This document shows positions 24,135-31,820 of a DNA stretch of 64,000 nucleotides, in pieces. Source of the stretch: Edaphobacter aggregans (GTDB taxonomy: Bacteria; Acidobacteriota; Terriglobia; Terriglobales; Acidobacteriaceae). Both the position numbers and the translations under genes were made by a program. A model generated the notes under the pieces. It did not search any database. It was given only the letters and a program-made list of their open reading frames with translations, and was not told the DNA's origin. The stretch covers positions 1-64,000 of the forward strand of contig DZDJ01000008.1 in assembly GCA_022736715.1 (NCBI GenBank), given 5' to 3'. Position 1 is the stretch's first letter. Each line of letters opens with the position of its first letter.

Positions 24135-25583
24135 TTAATCCGGAAAGAATGGCTGAATCTGCTCGCGCCTGGGAGCAGGCGTAAGTGCGCTGACCAGGAA
24201 CAGGCAAAGCAGTGAGACTGCCAGTGCCGGGAAGATCGCGTCCCGCTCAGCGAGGATGGCTGGCAGATGCGCGTGCACGAAGCTGGAGTCCCAGAAGACC
24301 GTCATAAAAGTGCCAGCAGCAATGGCCGCCACGGCTCCGGCAGCATTGGCGCGCCGGGAATAGAAGGCCGCCAGCACCACCGGCGTGAGCGCGGCGGAGT
24401 AGATGGTGTACGCATAGAGCGTCTTCTGCAGCACCGACTGCGTATGCAGCGCCTGGTAAAGTGCCCACAGCCCCAGCAGCACCACCATCAGGCGGGAAAC
24501 GATGAGCACGCGTTTGTTGCTGGCCTCCGGCGCCAGATAGCGCACAAAAACATCATTCACCAGATTGGTGGCCGGAGAAAACAGGTAGTTGTTTGCCGTG
24601 GAGATTACCTTGGCAAAGATGGCGCCCATCAGCAGCGCGCCCAGCAAAGCGCCCAGCGGCGAGGTGGGCAGGCCATGCAGCGCGCTGTAGGCCAGAATCT
24701 CTCGCGGCCGGTTATGCACTTCGCCGGAGGGAAAAATCGCTGAACCCACCACCGCCAGTGCTACGATGACCGTTTCCAGAACCACTGTACCGATGATCCA
24801 GCCCACCACGGCGCGGGTTGCGTCCTTCTCACTCTTTGCGGAAAAGAACTTCTGATACATGGACTGGTTGCCCAGCATCAGCAGGCAGGTGGGCACAAAC
24901 AGCTCCATCGCCTGCACAAAGCTCAGATCGCCGAATACCTGAAAATGTGTTGCCGGCAGCGCATGGGTCACGCTGGTCCAGCCTCCGGCGCGATGCAGCA
25001 GCACTGGCAGCGCAACCAGCATGGTAAACGTGGCCAGAAGTCCGATAACCACATCCATATATGCCACCGAGGACATCCCGGCGATGGCCGTGAACAGAAT
25101 CACAAAGGCCGCGAGGATGTATTTTCCCAGATCGGCCGTAATCACCATAGGAAAGATGAGGTGCAGAATGTCGCCGCCGCCAATGAGCTGGTAGCTGGTG
25201 ATGGCCGTGTAGGTAAACAGAATGGCCACTACGCCCAGAATGCGCGCCGTCTGGTTATAACGCGCCTCCAGCAGATCGGGAATGGTGAACTGCGCAAATT
25301 TGCGGGCGCGCGGCGCGATGAAGTAAATCAACAGCAGTCCACCCCAGCCGCCTGCTCCCTGCCAGAGCGCTGCAAAGCCGTGGCGATAGGCATTTTCCGC
25401 TCCGCCCAGCAGCGAACCAGAGCCAATCCACGAGGAAAGCAGCGTGAAGACCAGCACAAACGCAGGCAGCGAGCGCCCCGCCACCAGATAGTCTGCCTTG
25501 GTTTTTACCTTACCCAGGCGCGCCAGAGAAACTCCCAGCAGGGTAAGAACGATAATGCCAAGCACTAGAGCGTAAAGATTCAT
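24135..25583 (-). CDS. sodium:solute symporter family protein
   Basis: A 482-residue SSS-family (TC 2.A.21) secondary transporter with about 13 membrane helices and the LeuT-type fold. Characteristic pieces are ADYLVAGRSLPAFVLVFTLLSSWIGSGSLLGGAENAY split around the first helices, and FTIPDLLEARYN. AIFAKVISTANNYLFSPATN falls at the position of the SSS signature. The substrate cannot be predicted; the closest general type is the solute/proline group. It is convergent with rne, and its stop lies at the edge of a family B repeat. Confidence 0.85.
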   Translation of the reverse strand: MNLYALVLGIIVLTLLGVSLARLGKVKTKADYLVAGRSLPAFVLVFTLLSSWIGSGSLLGGAENAYRHGFAALWQGAGGWGGLLLIYFIAPRARKFAQFTIPDLLEARYNQTARILGVVAILFTYTAITSYQLIGGGDILHLIFPMVITADLGKYILAAFVILFTAIAGMSSVAYMDVVIGLLATFTMLVALPVLLHRAGGWTSVTHALPATHFQVFGDLSFVQAMELFVPTCLLMLGNQSMYQKFFSAKSEKDATRAVVGWIIGTVVLETVIVALAVVGSAIFPSGEVHNRPREILAYSALHGLPTSPLGALLGALLMGAIFAKVISTANNYLFSPATNLVNDVFVRYLAPEASNKRVLIVSRLMVVLLGLWALYQALHTQSVLQKTLYAYTIYSAALTPVVLAAFYSRRANAAGAVAAIAAGTFMTVFWDSSFVHAHLPAILAERDAIFPALAVSLLCLFLVSALTPAPRREQIQPFFPD

Positions 25584-25658
25584 GATGTGGTTGCAGTGTA
25601 AAAGGAAAATACGTACTTGTATGCAATTGAGCCCCTGTAGGCGGACGGGGGCGCTTGT

Positions 25659-26150
25659 CTATTTGTACAGGATCTGGATCTGGGTCTCCGTAACCGGGCA
25701 ATTTACCTGGATGGAGGCCTTCTGCCAATTGGGTGCGCTCAGGCCGACGCGCGGGTTGTTGGCAAAGCCGAAGCCCTCCTTCGGGATGCCGAGAAAGTTG
25801 CGGTCCAGCTTACGGTTGGAGTTTTCATCGTGGATGACCACCACGCCATAGCGGCCCGGCGGCAGATGATCGAAGGTGAGCGTGGCATGGTCGCCAAGAA
25901 TCGGGAATGGTCCGTGGCGATAGGCCCTGGCCGTTTTCGAGGGCCATCCTTCCGGCGAGCTATAAATAGCGCCTCCGGCAGCGCCTTTCTGGTTGCGAAA
26001 GCCCGTGGCATGGACAACCAGCGTACAGCCAGCATCCATGTTGGACAATTGTGTTGCCACGGAAACGCGCGGCCCCGGAGCCACCTGCAGCCCCGGAGCC
26101 ACCTGCAGCCCCAGAGCCAGTATGACGAACGAACGAAAAGCAGCACGCAT
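25659..26150 (-). CDS. DUF2141 secreted protein
   Basis: A 163-residue exported protein. The start MRAAFRSFVILALGLQVAP gives a signal peptide; the frame stays open upstream but overlaps the adjacent pseudogene. The mature part has GGAIYSSPEGWP, DHLPPGRYGVVVIHDENSNRKLDRNFLG and PKEGFGFANNPR. These are the defining DUF2141 motifs (a small beta-sandwich with Asp/Asn ligands resembling a calcium-binding loop). The function is unknown in all known members. The signal-peptide exit region contains an 18-bp tandem duplication encoding LQVAPG twice. Confidence 0.8.
   Translation of the reverse strand: MRAAFRSFVILALGLQVAPGLQVAPGPRVSVATQLSNMDAGCTLVVHATGFRNQKGAAGGAIYSSPEGWPSKTARAYRHGPFPILGDHATLTFDHLPPGRYGVVVIHDENSNRKLDRNFLGIPKEGFGFANNPRVGLSAPNWQKASIQVNCPVTETQIQILYK
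26073..26118. repeat. 18-bp tandem repeat in the DUF2141 gene
   Basis: CCCCGGAGCCACCTGCAG occurs twice in tandem (26073-26090, 26091-26108), followed by a 10-bp third partial copy with one change. It duplicates six residues just after the signal-peptide hydrophobic core, probably a recent slippage event. Confidence 0.85.
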
Positions 26151-26190
26151 GGATTCCCTTTTCCGGTTCTGCGCCGTACGCGGAGCGGCC

Positions 26191-26563
26191 TCAGCGTACC
26201 ACATTCCTGCCAAAGTGGAAGTACGGCCCGATGGAGACGTGCAGCGTGTTGCGGCTGTCCTTCAGCAGATCGTTAAACAGATGGTCGTGGACGAAATCCG
26301 CCTGAATGCGCAGTCCCACGTGCCGGGTTGCGCTGTAGTCCATGCCTCCGCCAAAGCCGTAAAAGCCGGTCCAGTCCAGCTTGGAGCCGGAGGGCGCCAA
26401 TTGCTGCACAATTGCGGTGGGAAACGGCGTCCGTCGGATGCGGCGTGGCGCGCTCCCGAATTGCCCCAAAAGAAGGCCGGAAGAAGAGCGTCACCGTTTT
26501 GAAGTGCCGGTACTCGAACTGCGGCCCGGCTACGAATGTCTGGGTGAAGGAGTGCGTCGGCAC
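26191..26563 (-). pseudogene. truncated and frameshifted outer-membrane beta-barrel gene
   Basis: Two adjoining frames together read like the C-terminal strands of a small opacity/OmpA-like beta-barrel. Upstream is THSFTQTFVAGPQFEYRHFK then TVTLFFRPSFGAIRE (26563 to about 26470). Then, one frame over, come SKLDWTGFYGFGGGMDYSAT and RHVGLRIQADFVHD through SIGPYFHFG (to 26191). The switch lies near 26470. No N-terminus or signal peptide is found: yggU ends 5 bp upstream, so the first strands are missing. An intact gene would need both a repaired frame and an extra 5' part. A sequencing error could explain the frameshift but not the missing start. Confidence 0.6.
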
Positions 26564-26568
26564 GGCTT

Positions 26569-26898
26569 TCAGCAGACGATCGTCGACAGCGCCGCCTGCA
26601 CCTCGGCGGTGGAGCAGCCCGCCACGCGGATGCTCTTGGTGCGGGAATGCAGGCCACCCGCGATGGTAATGGAGGCGCGCGGTACGCGGAAAAGCCCGGC
26701 AAAGAAGCGGATCAGCGCTTCATTGGCCCGGCCTTCAATCGCCGGAGCCGCCAGCGACAGCTTCAGCGCGACCCCACCGGAAGACCCAGCCATTGGATAA
26801 GTACCTGTAATTGCAGCCCTTCTGGCGCCCGGCTGTACCCGCACGGCAAAGGCCGTGCCTCCGGAAATCTCGCGCAGCGTGAGGCTGGAAAGGCTCAT
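26569..26898 (-). CDS. yggU: DUF167 / YggU family protein
   Basis: A 109-residue protein with the DUF167 signature: FAVRVQPGARRAAITG, then LKLSLAAPAIEGRANEALIRFFA and a final ITIAGGLHSRTKSIRVAG. The family is widespread, small and of unknown biochemical role. It overlaps yggS by 4 bp (ATGA). The order yggS-yggU is a conserved neighbourhood in many bacteria (often with yggT, absent here). Confidence 0.88.
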   Translation of the reverse strand: MSLSSLTLREISGGTAFAVRVQPGARRAAITGTYPMAGSSGGVALKLSLAAPAIEGRANEALIRFFAGLFRVPRASITIAGGLHSRTKSIRVAGCSTAEVQAALSTIVC

Positions 26899-27599
26899 GA
26901 CGAATAGATGCGCCTGCCAAAGATGGCGGTGCCAATGCGGACGCAGGTTGAGCCCTCTTCGATCGCCACTGAAAAGTCGTGCGACATGCCCATGGAAAGC
27001 TCCTCCCAGCCCAGCCTGGGATGTTGCGCAGCCAGCCGCTCCCGCAGTTCGCGCAACTGGCGAAAGTACGGGCGCACCGCCTCCGGATCCTCGTCGTATG
27101 GAGGCACCGTCATCAGGCCGCGCATTGTCAGGTGTGGCAAATCCGGCAGCCGCTCCAGCAGGGCCTGCAACTCTGCCGAATCCGGCAGCAGGCCATGCTT
27201 GGACTCCTCATGGCTCAGCTTGATTTCCAGCAGCACTGGCAGCTTTTTCTGCAACGCGGCAGCCGCGCTGCTCAGCCGTTCGGCCAGCCGCAGCGAATCC
27301 AGCGTATCGACCGCATGGAAAAACTGGGCCGCTTTGACTGATTTATTCGACTGCAACGGTCCGATCAGGTGCGCCTCCAACCCCTCCAGAGCGCCGAGTT
27401 CCGCCAATTTTTGCTGAAACTCCTGCACCTTGTTTTCACCAAAGAGCCGCTGCCCTGCAGCATAAGCCTCCTGCATGGCCGACGCTGGATGCACCTTGGA
27501 AACAGCCATCAGCAGCACCTCCGGCGCACTGCGGCCAGCGCGGCGGCAAGCCTGCGCGATCTGCTGCTGAACCCGTTCCAGATTTTCTGCAATGGACAT
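26895..27599 (-). CDS. yggS: YggS-type pyridoxal-phosphate homeostasis protein (PLPBP)
   Basis: A 234-residue single-domain TIM-barrel PLP protein, without the second domain of alanine racemase. The PLP lysine is in [13 protein letters not shown], and the phosphate/neighbour motifs are [10 protein letters not shown] and LIGPLQSNK. The C-terminal anchor is [28 protein letters not shown]. It buffers intracellular PLP and influences amino-acid metabolism. It is co-translated with yggU. Confidence 0.94.
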   Translation of the reverse strand: MSIAENLERVQQQIAQACRRAGRSAPEVLLMAVSKVHPASAMQEAYAAGQRLFGENKVQEFQQKLAELGALEGLEAHLIGPLQSNKSVKAAQFFHAVDTLDSLRLAERLSSAAAALQKKLPVLLEIKLSHEESKHGLLPDSAELQALLERLPDLPHLTMRGLMTVPPYDEDPEAVRPYFRQLRELRERLAAQHPRLGWEELSMGMSHDFSVAIEEGSTCVRIGTAIFGRRIYSS

Positions 27600-27641
27600 G
27601 AATCTACTCGAAGAATCTGCCTGAAGGCCTACGCGGCCAGC

Positions 27642-28682
27642 CTATCGCAAAACCGCAGTGGACTCGCGCACCACCAGTTCCGGCTCCATCACCACTTCCG
27701 ACTGGTACTGCGCGTCCGGCTGCGCAATACGCTGCAGCAACAGCTCCGCACCCAGCATGCCCATTTTGCGCAGCGGCTGGCGGATAGTGGTCAGGCTGGG
27801 AATGCCGTAGGCCGCGCCCATCACGTCATCAAAACCAATTACGGAAACGTCCTGCGGCACGCGCAGGCCTTCATCGTGCAATGCGCGGATGGCCCCGATG
27901 GCCGCAAGATCGTTGAAGCAGAAGAGCGCCGTAAAGTCGCGGGTGCGCTGCACCAGTTCGCGCACCGGACCATAGCCCAGTTCCGGCGACCACACGTTGG
28001 TTTGCAGCGTAAAACACAGCTCAGGAGCCACCGGCACTCCCAGGTCACTGGCGGCGGCCATGATCGACTTCCAGCGCGGCTCGGTGTCCATCGTGTGCGA
28101 CTGGCCTTTCATAAAGGCGATGCGGCGGTGGCCCAGGTCAGCAAGATGCTTCAGCCCCAGCACGGCGGCCTTTTCGTGATCGAGCACAATGTTGGTGGCA
28201 TCAGCGCGCGTCTGATGGCAGGAGATGCCCACGATGGGCATGTGCATCTGGTGCGGCAGAGGCGTGTTCAGCAGCAGCAGGCCATCGGCAGCGCGCTCTT
28301 CCAGCAGCCGCGGATACTCCTCAATCAGCTCCGGCTTCCAGTAGTGCGACATGATGAAGTAGAAATATTTTGCCGCCAGCAGGCCCTCTTCCACGCCGTT
28401 CATCACCAGCGTAAAATAGCCCTCGCTCATCTCCGACACCAGCACGCCCACGGACATGCTGCGCTGCTTGCGCAGCGACCGCGCAAAGTAATTTGGCCGG
28501 TAATTGAACTTGCGCACCGCCGCCAGAATACGCTCCCGCGTCTCCTGCGGAATCGCCCTGGCTGCCGGCGCGTCATTGACCACAACGGAAACTGTGGTCT
28601 GCGACAGTTTCAGGTACTCCGACAGCGCCCGCAACGTGATGCGTTTTTCCGTTTCAGGGGTTTTTTTCACCCGATTTCCCAT
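27642..28682 (-). CDS. LacI-family transcriptional regulator
   Basis: A 346-residue repressor-type protein. The N-terminal HTH is TLRALSEYLKLSQTTVSVVV, with the hinge helix NYRPNYFARSLRKQRS. A periplasmic-binding-protein-like effector domain follows (FCFNDLAAIGAIRALHDEGL, DVSVIGFDDVMGAAYGIPSL). The effector is probably a sugar but is not identifiable. It is divergent from ffh (109 bp) and downstream of nothing obviously sugar-related, so it may act on a distant locus or on itself. It resembles the second LacI protein at 38388 in hinge and C-terminal motifs. Confidence 0.92.
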   Translation of the reverse strand: MGNRVKKTPETEKRITLRALSEYLKLSQTTVSVVVNDAPAARAIPQETRERILAAVRKFNYRPNYFARSLRKQRSMSVGVLVSEMSEGYFTLVMNGVEEGLLAAKYFYFIMSHYWKPELIEEYPRLLEERAADGLLLLNTPLPHQMHMPIVGISCHQTRADATNIVLDHEKAAVLGLKHLADLGHRRIAFMKGQSHTMDTEPRWKSIMAAASDLGVPVAPELCFTLQTNVWSPELGYGPVRELVQRTRDFTALFCFNDLAAIGAIRALHDEGLRVPQDVSVIGFDDVMGAAYGIPSLTTIRQPLRKMGMLGAELLLQRIAQPDAQYQSEVVMEPELVVRESTAVLR

Positions 28683-28791
28683 GCGCGCATCCTAACACGC
28701 CGGGCCAGAACATTGCCTCCTCTCAGCCACGCGAAAAACAGGGCCAGACCCATCGGCAGCTCCCATCGCTGGTAAACTTGCATCAGCCATT

Positions 28792-30174
28792 ATGTTCGAA
28801 AATCTTTCCGATAAGCTGCAACGCGCCTTTAAAAACCTTCGCGGCCAGGGCACCATCACCGAAGAAAACATCGGGGAAGCACTGCGCGAAATCCGCACCG
28901 CCCTGCTGGAAGCGGACGTCAACCTGAACGTCACCAAAGAGCTGATTGAACACATCCGCGAAAAAGCCATTGGCCAGGAAGTGCTGACGTCTCTCTCCCC
29001 CACCGAACAGGTCGTCAAGATCATCCACGACGAGCTGGTGGCCCTGCTGGGCAAGGACACGGCCCGCTTCAAGTTTGCTTCGCAGCCGCCAACCATTATC
29101 CTGATGGCCGGTCTGCAGGGTTCGGGTAAAACGACCACCTCCGGCAAGCTGGCGGCCTGGCTGCAAAAGGGCGGCCATCGCCCCATGCTGGTTTCGGTGG
29201 ACGTTTACCGTCCCGCCGCGCGCGAGCAGTTGAAAGTGGTGGCGCAGAGCATCAAAGCGCAGATTTACGAAGGCGACGCCAGGGGCGAGGCGGCAGGCCC
29301 GGAGCTGGTGGTCCGCCTGGCGCGCGAGGCCCGGCGCGAGGCCGTCAACTCTGGCTGCGATATTCTGATCGTCGATACGGCGGGCCGACTGCACGTGGAC
29401 GAGCATCTGATGGACGAAATGCAGCGGCTCAAGTCATTGCTGAACCCCAGCGAAATTCTGTTTGTGGCCGACGCGATGACCGGCCAGGACGCTGTCCGCT
29501 CCGCCGATGAGTTCCACAAGCGGCTGGGGCTGACCGGCATTGTGCTGACCAAGATGGACGGTGATGCGCGCGGCGGCGCGGCGTTGTCCATCCGCCAGGT
29601 GACGGGCCAGCCGGTCAAGTTCATTGGCGTGGGCGAAAAGCCGGATGCCTTTGAGCCCTTCCATCCGGACCGCATCGTGGGCCGCATCATGGGCATGGGC
29701 GACATTGCCACGCTGCTGGAACGCGCCTCGGAAAAGATTGACCGCAAAAAATCGGAAGAATTTGCTAAAAAAGCACTCTCCGGCGACGGCTTCTCGCTGG
29801 AAGACTTCCGCGACCAGTTGCGGCAGATCAAAAAACTCGGTTCCATGCAAAGCATCCTGAAGATGATGCCCTCGGTTGGCCCCTTTGCCGGTATGCAGAA
29901 GGCCGCGGAAAATGTGGACGAAGGCCAGTTCAACCGCGTCGAGGCGATCATCAATTCCATGACGGCCAAAGAGCGCGCCAATCACGAGCTCATCAACGGC
30001 AACCGCCGCAAGCGCATTGCCCGCGGGTCCGGCACCACCGTGCAGGATGTGAACAACCTGCTGCGCCAGTACGCGCAGATGCGCAAGATGTTCAAGACGA
30101 TTGGCAAGGGCGGCAACGCGCTGCAGCGCCGCCTGGCCGGTCAGCTTGGCGGCATGCAGAAGTTTGGCCGATAG
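28792..30174 (+). CDS. ffh: signal recognition particle protein Ffh
   Basis: The SRP GTPase binds signal sequences and 4.5S/6S RNA and targets ribosomes to FtsY at the membrane. Domain order is N (1-90), G and M. G motifs are GLQGSGKTTTSGKLA, VDVYRPAAREQL, DTAGRLHVDE and TKMDGDARGGAAL. The M domain has the RNA-binding motif GSGTTVQDVNNLLRQY and the hydrophobic FAGMQ/MRKMF region. The length of 460 is typical. It ends in a strong bidirectional terminator. Confidence 0.97.
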   Translation: MFENLSDKLQRAFKNLRGQGTITEENIGEALREIRTALLEADVNLNVTKELIEHIREKAIGQEVLTSLSPTEQVVKIIHDELVALLGKDTARFKFASQPPTIILMAGLQGSGKTTTSGKLAAWLQKGGHRPMLVSVDVYRPAAREQLKVVAQSIKAQIYEGDARGEAAGPELVVRLAREARREAVNSGCDILIVDTAGRLHVDEHLMDEMQRLKSLLNPSEILFVADAMTGQDAVRSADEFHKRLGLTGIVLTKMDGDARGGAALSIRQVTGQPVKFIGVGEKPDAFEPFHPDRIVGRIMGMGDIATLLERASEKIDRKKSEEFAKKALSGDGFSLEDFRDQLRQIKKLGSMQSILKMMPSVGPFAGMQKAAENVDEGQFNRVEAIINSMTAKERANHELINGNRRKRIARGSGTTVQDVNNLLRQYAQMRKMFKTIGKGGNALQRRLAGQLGGMQKFGR

Positions 30175-30194
30175 GGCATGACCGCTTTCGACCA

Positions 30195-30228
30195 ATAGAA
30201 AAGCCCGGCGATCGCCGGGCTTTTCTAT
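30195..30228. terminator. bidirectional terminator between ffh and the beta-barrel gene
   Basis: A perfect 34-bp inverted repeat, arms reading ATAGAAAAGCCCGGCGA, gives a GC-rich stem flanked by A and T runs on both strands. It serves the convergent stops at 30174 (ffh) and 30242. Confidence 0.9.
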
Positions 30229-30241
30229 CATAAAAACTGGC

Positions 30242-31213
30242 TTACCAGCGAATACCGAACGTAATGGGGAAGTACCCCGTGCGGTAGTTGTTCGGAGGAT
30301 AAAAAGTGTTTGCGGAAGAGCCCGGCTGGTTATCAATCCATACGTAGCGCGCTTCCGTATAGAGTTTCGCATTGGAAAACTCGGACAGCTTCCAGGTGAG
30401 CCCCGCGCCGAGGTTCATGCCGAACGCATTGTTGGAATAATGGTCGAAGGTCTGGTTCTGGGTAATGGGATAGCAACTGAAGTAGCCGCAATAGTAGGAG
30501 GCCGTTGGCAAGGTGAAATTGGTGACCTTGCGATAGAAGCCCACACCGCCGATTACATAAGCACCTGCACGCCCCGACGTGTGCAAGTTCACGACAGGGT
30601 TGAGTGAGAACGACCAGGTATGCGCATTGCCGTCCAGGCCGCTCGTATCAATGCCAAGATTTGCATCCTGATATGTCTGTGCGATCTTATTCAGGACGCC
30701 ACTGGTCACCCCGAAATGGTCGTAGTCATATTCCAGTTGCAGGCCATAACGCTTGCTGAAATTCCGTATGCCTGCCACCTGGAACTTCCAGCTTGTTGTC
30801 ATGTATCTTCCGGTGGAGCCCGCTGGTACAGTAAACCCGCCGCCAGCGGCAAAACCATACTTATGGGATCCGTCCGCATTGCTCCAGCGGTCGCTGTAGG
30901 TCGGGCGGCCATAGGTGCGGCGCGGGCCCGTCTGGCGGCCGTACTGCGGACTGGCATCAAAGCCGGGAAGTGCAAGGCTGCTGATCTCAGTCTTCAGCGA
31001 TTCTGAGGGTGATGGCTGCGAACTGCTGTAGCCCGGCGCAGACAGCGACGTGCTATAGACCGGTTCTGCCGCCACGGACGGGGAAACCGCAGAACTCGCC
31101 TGCGAATTGTTGGACTGGGCATGGGCCAGTGGCAGTGCAAGCAATCCAACCATGGCTAATGTGCTCAATGACATCACAGCACAGCGTGGGGGGGAAAGTT
31201 TGTGTAATTTCAC
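30242..31213 (-). CDS. outer-membrane beta-barrel protein
   Basis: A 323-residue protein with a signal peptide (SLSTLAMVGLLALPLAHAQ). A Ser/Pro-rich linker of about 70 residues follows, with Arg/Tyr-rich RRTYGRPTYSDRW, then a barrel of alternating strands. Examples are WKFQVAGIRNFSKRYGLQLEYDYDHFG split in two strands, and AGAYVIGGVGFYRK. The last residues are ITFGIRW, an aromatic C-terminus fitting the BAM recognition signal. The family is common in Acidobacteriota but has no assigned function. It is convergent with ffh. Confidence 0.8.
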   Translation of the reverse strand: MKLHKLSPPRCAVMSLSTLAMVGLLALPLAHAQSNNSQASSAVSPSVAAEPVYSTSLSAPGYSSSQPSPSESLKTEISSLALPGFDASPQYGRQTGPRRTYGRPTYSDRWSNADGSHKYGFAAGGGFTVPAGSTGRYMTTSWKFQVAGIRNFSKRYGLQLEYDYDHFGVTSGVLNKIAQTYQDANLGIDTSGLDGNAHTWSFSLNPVVNLHTSGRAGAYVIGGVGFYRKVTNFTLPTASYYCGYFSCYPITQNQTFDHYSNNAFGMNLGAGLTWKLSEFSNAKLYTEARYVWIDNQPGSSANTFYPPNNYRTGYFPITFGIRW

Positions 31214-31483
31214 AGAGCCTCCTTACAACCTGTAACGTACCAATGATATTCCAAGAGCCTTAAAACACACATTCCGGCAAAATGTTGCCAGGCGCCAGCA
31301 GGACGTGCAGAAATTTTCACGGACTCTCTTCCGCCGCTACCTTCCGTACATGCCATCTCTCTGACGTCCGGCAAATACCTACGTTATATGGACGCAGCAG
31401 CCGTGCATCCGGGTACTTAAAAAATCTGTGGCTAAAAAAAATCTCCCAGCCACGGCAAATATCCCGGAAAAAACCGGATCAAA
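31214..31483. other. intergenic stretch upstream of the beta-barrel gene
   Basis: About 270 bp between the start of the beta-barrel gene and a family B repeat. It should hold the promoter of the minus-strand barrel gene. No ORF, RNA gene or clear dyad was recognised. Confidence 0.4.
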
Positions 31484-31601
31484 GCAAAGGCAGAGGGAGT
31501 GTAAGACGAAGCCGCAGGCCCTGAGCCGGAGCGGCCAACAGAGAGCGGCGGCCGGAAACTCCTCTCAAAAGGCGTATACCTCACAGTAACTCTGCTTTTG
31601 C
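31484..31601 (+). repeat. dispersed repeat family B, copy 2
   Basis: A 118-bp element with terminal inverted repeats GCAAAGGCAGAG (31484-31495) and CTCTGCTTTTGC (31590-31601). The internal match to the other copies is GAAGCCGCAGGCC, CTGAG and GAGCGGCGGCCGG. It has no coding capacity. It lies 24 bp beyond the 3' end of tRNA-Gly. Confidence 0.85.
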
Positions 31602-31625
31602 CTTAGCAAGAGAATACGAAGAAAC

Positions 31626-31700
31626 TGGAGCGGGAGACCGGGATCGAACCGGCGACATTCAGCTTGGGAAGCTGACGTTCTGCCACTGAACTACTCCCGC
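31626..31700 (-). tRNA. tRNA-Gly(CCC)
   Basis: On the minus strand the gene folds into a full cloverleaf. The acceptor stem is GCGGGAG/CTCCCGC, the D arm GTTCAGTGGCAGAAC, and the anticodon stem TCAGC/GCTGA with loop TTCCCAA, so the anticodon is CCC. The T arm is GCCGG-TTCGATC-CCGGT. Discriminator T and an encoded CCA follow. Confidence 0.95.
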
Positions 31701-31820
31701 TCACGGAGGAGACCCGGGCTGGAACTGGTTGTTCCTCCCAGTGTCTCCTCATTATGCCATAGCCGCAAGCTGTTGCCGCTACGGCCTGATACGGTAGTGA
31801 GGAAGGATGGGAGAACCTGC

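Noticed and set aside
21910..24207. Minus-strand open frame opposite rne (765 codons)
   Set aside because: Antisense to the conserved RNase E catalytic domain and running through both repeat elements; no domain visible.
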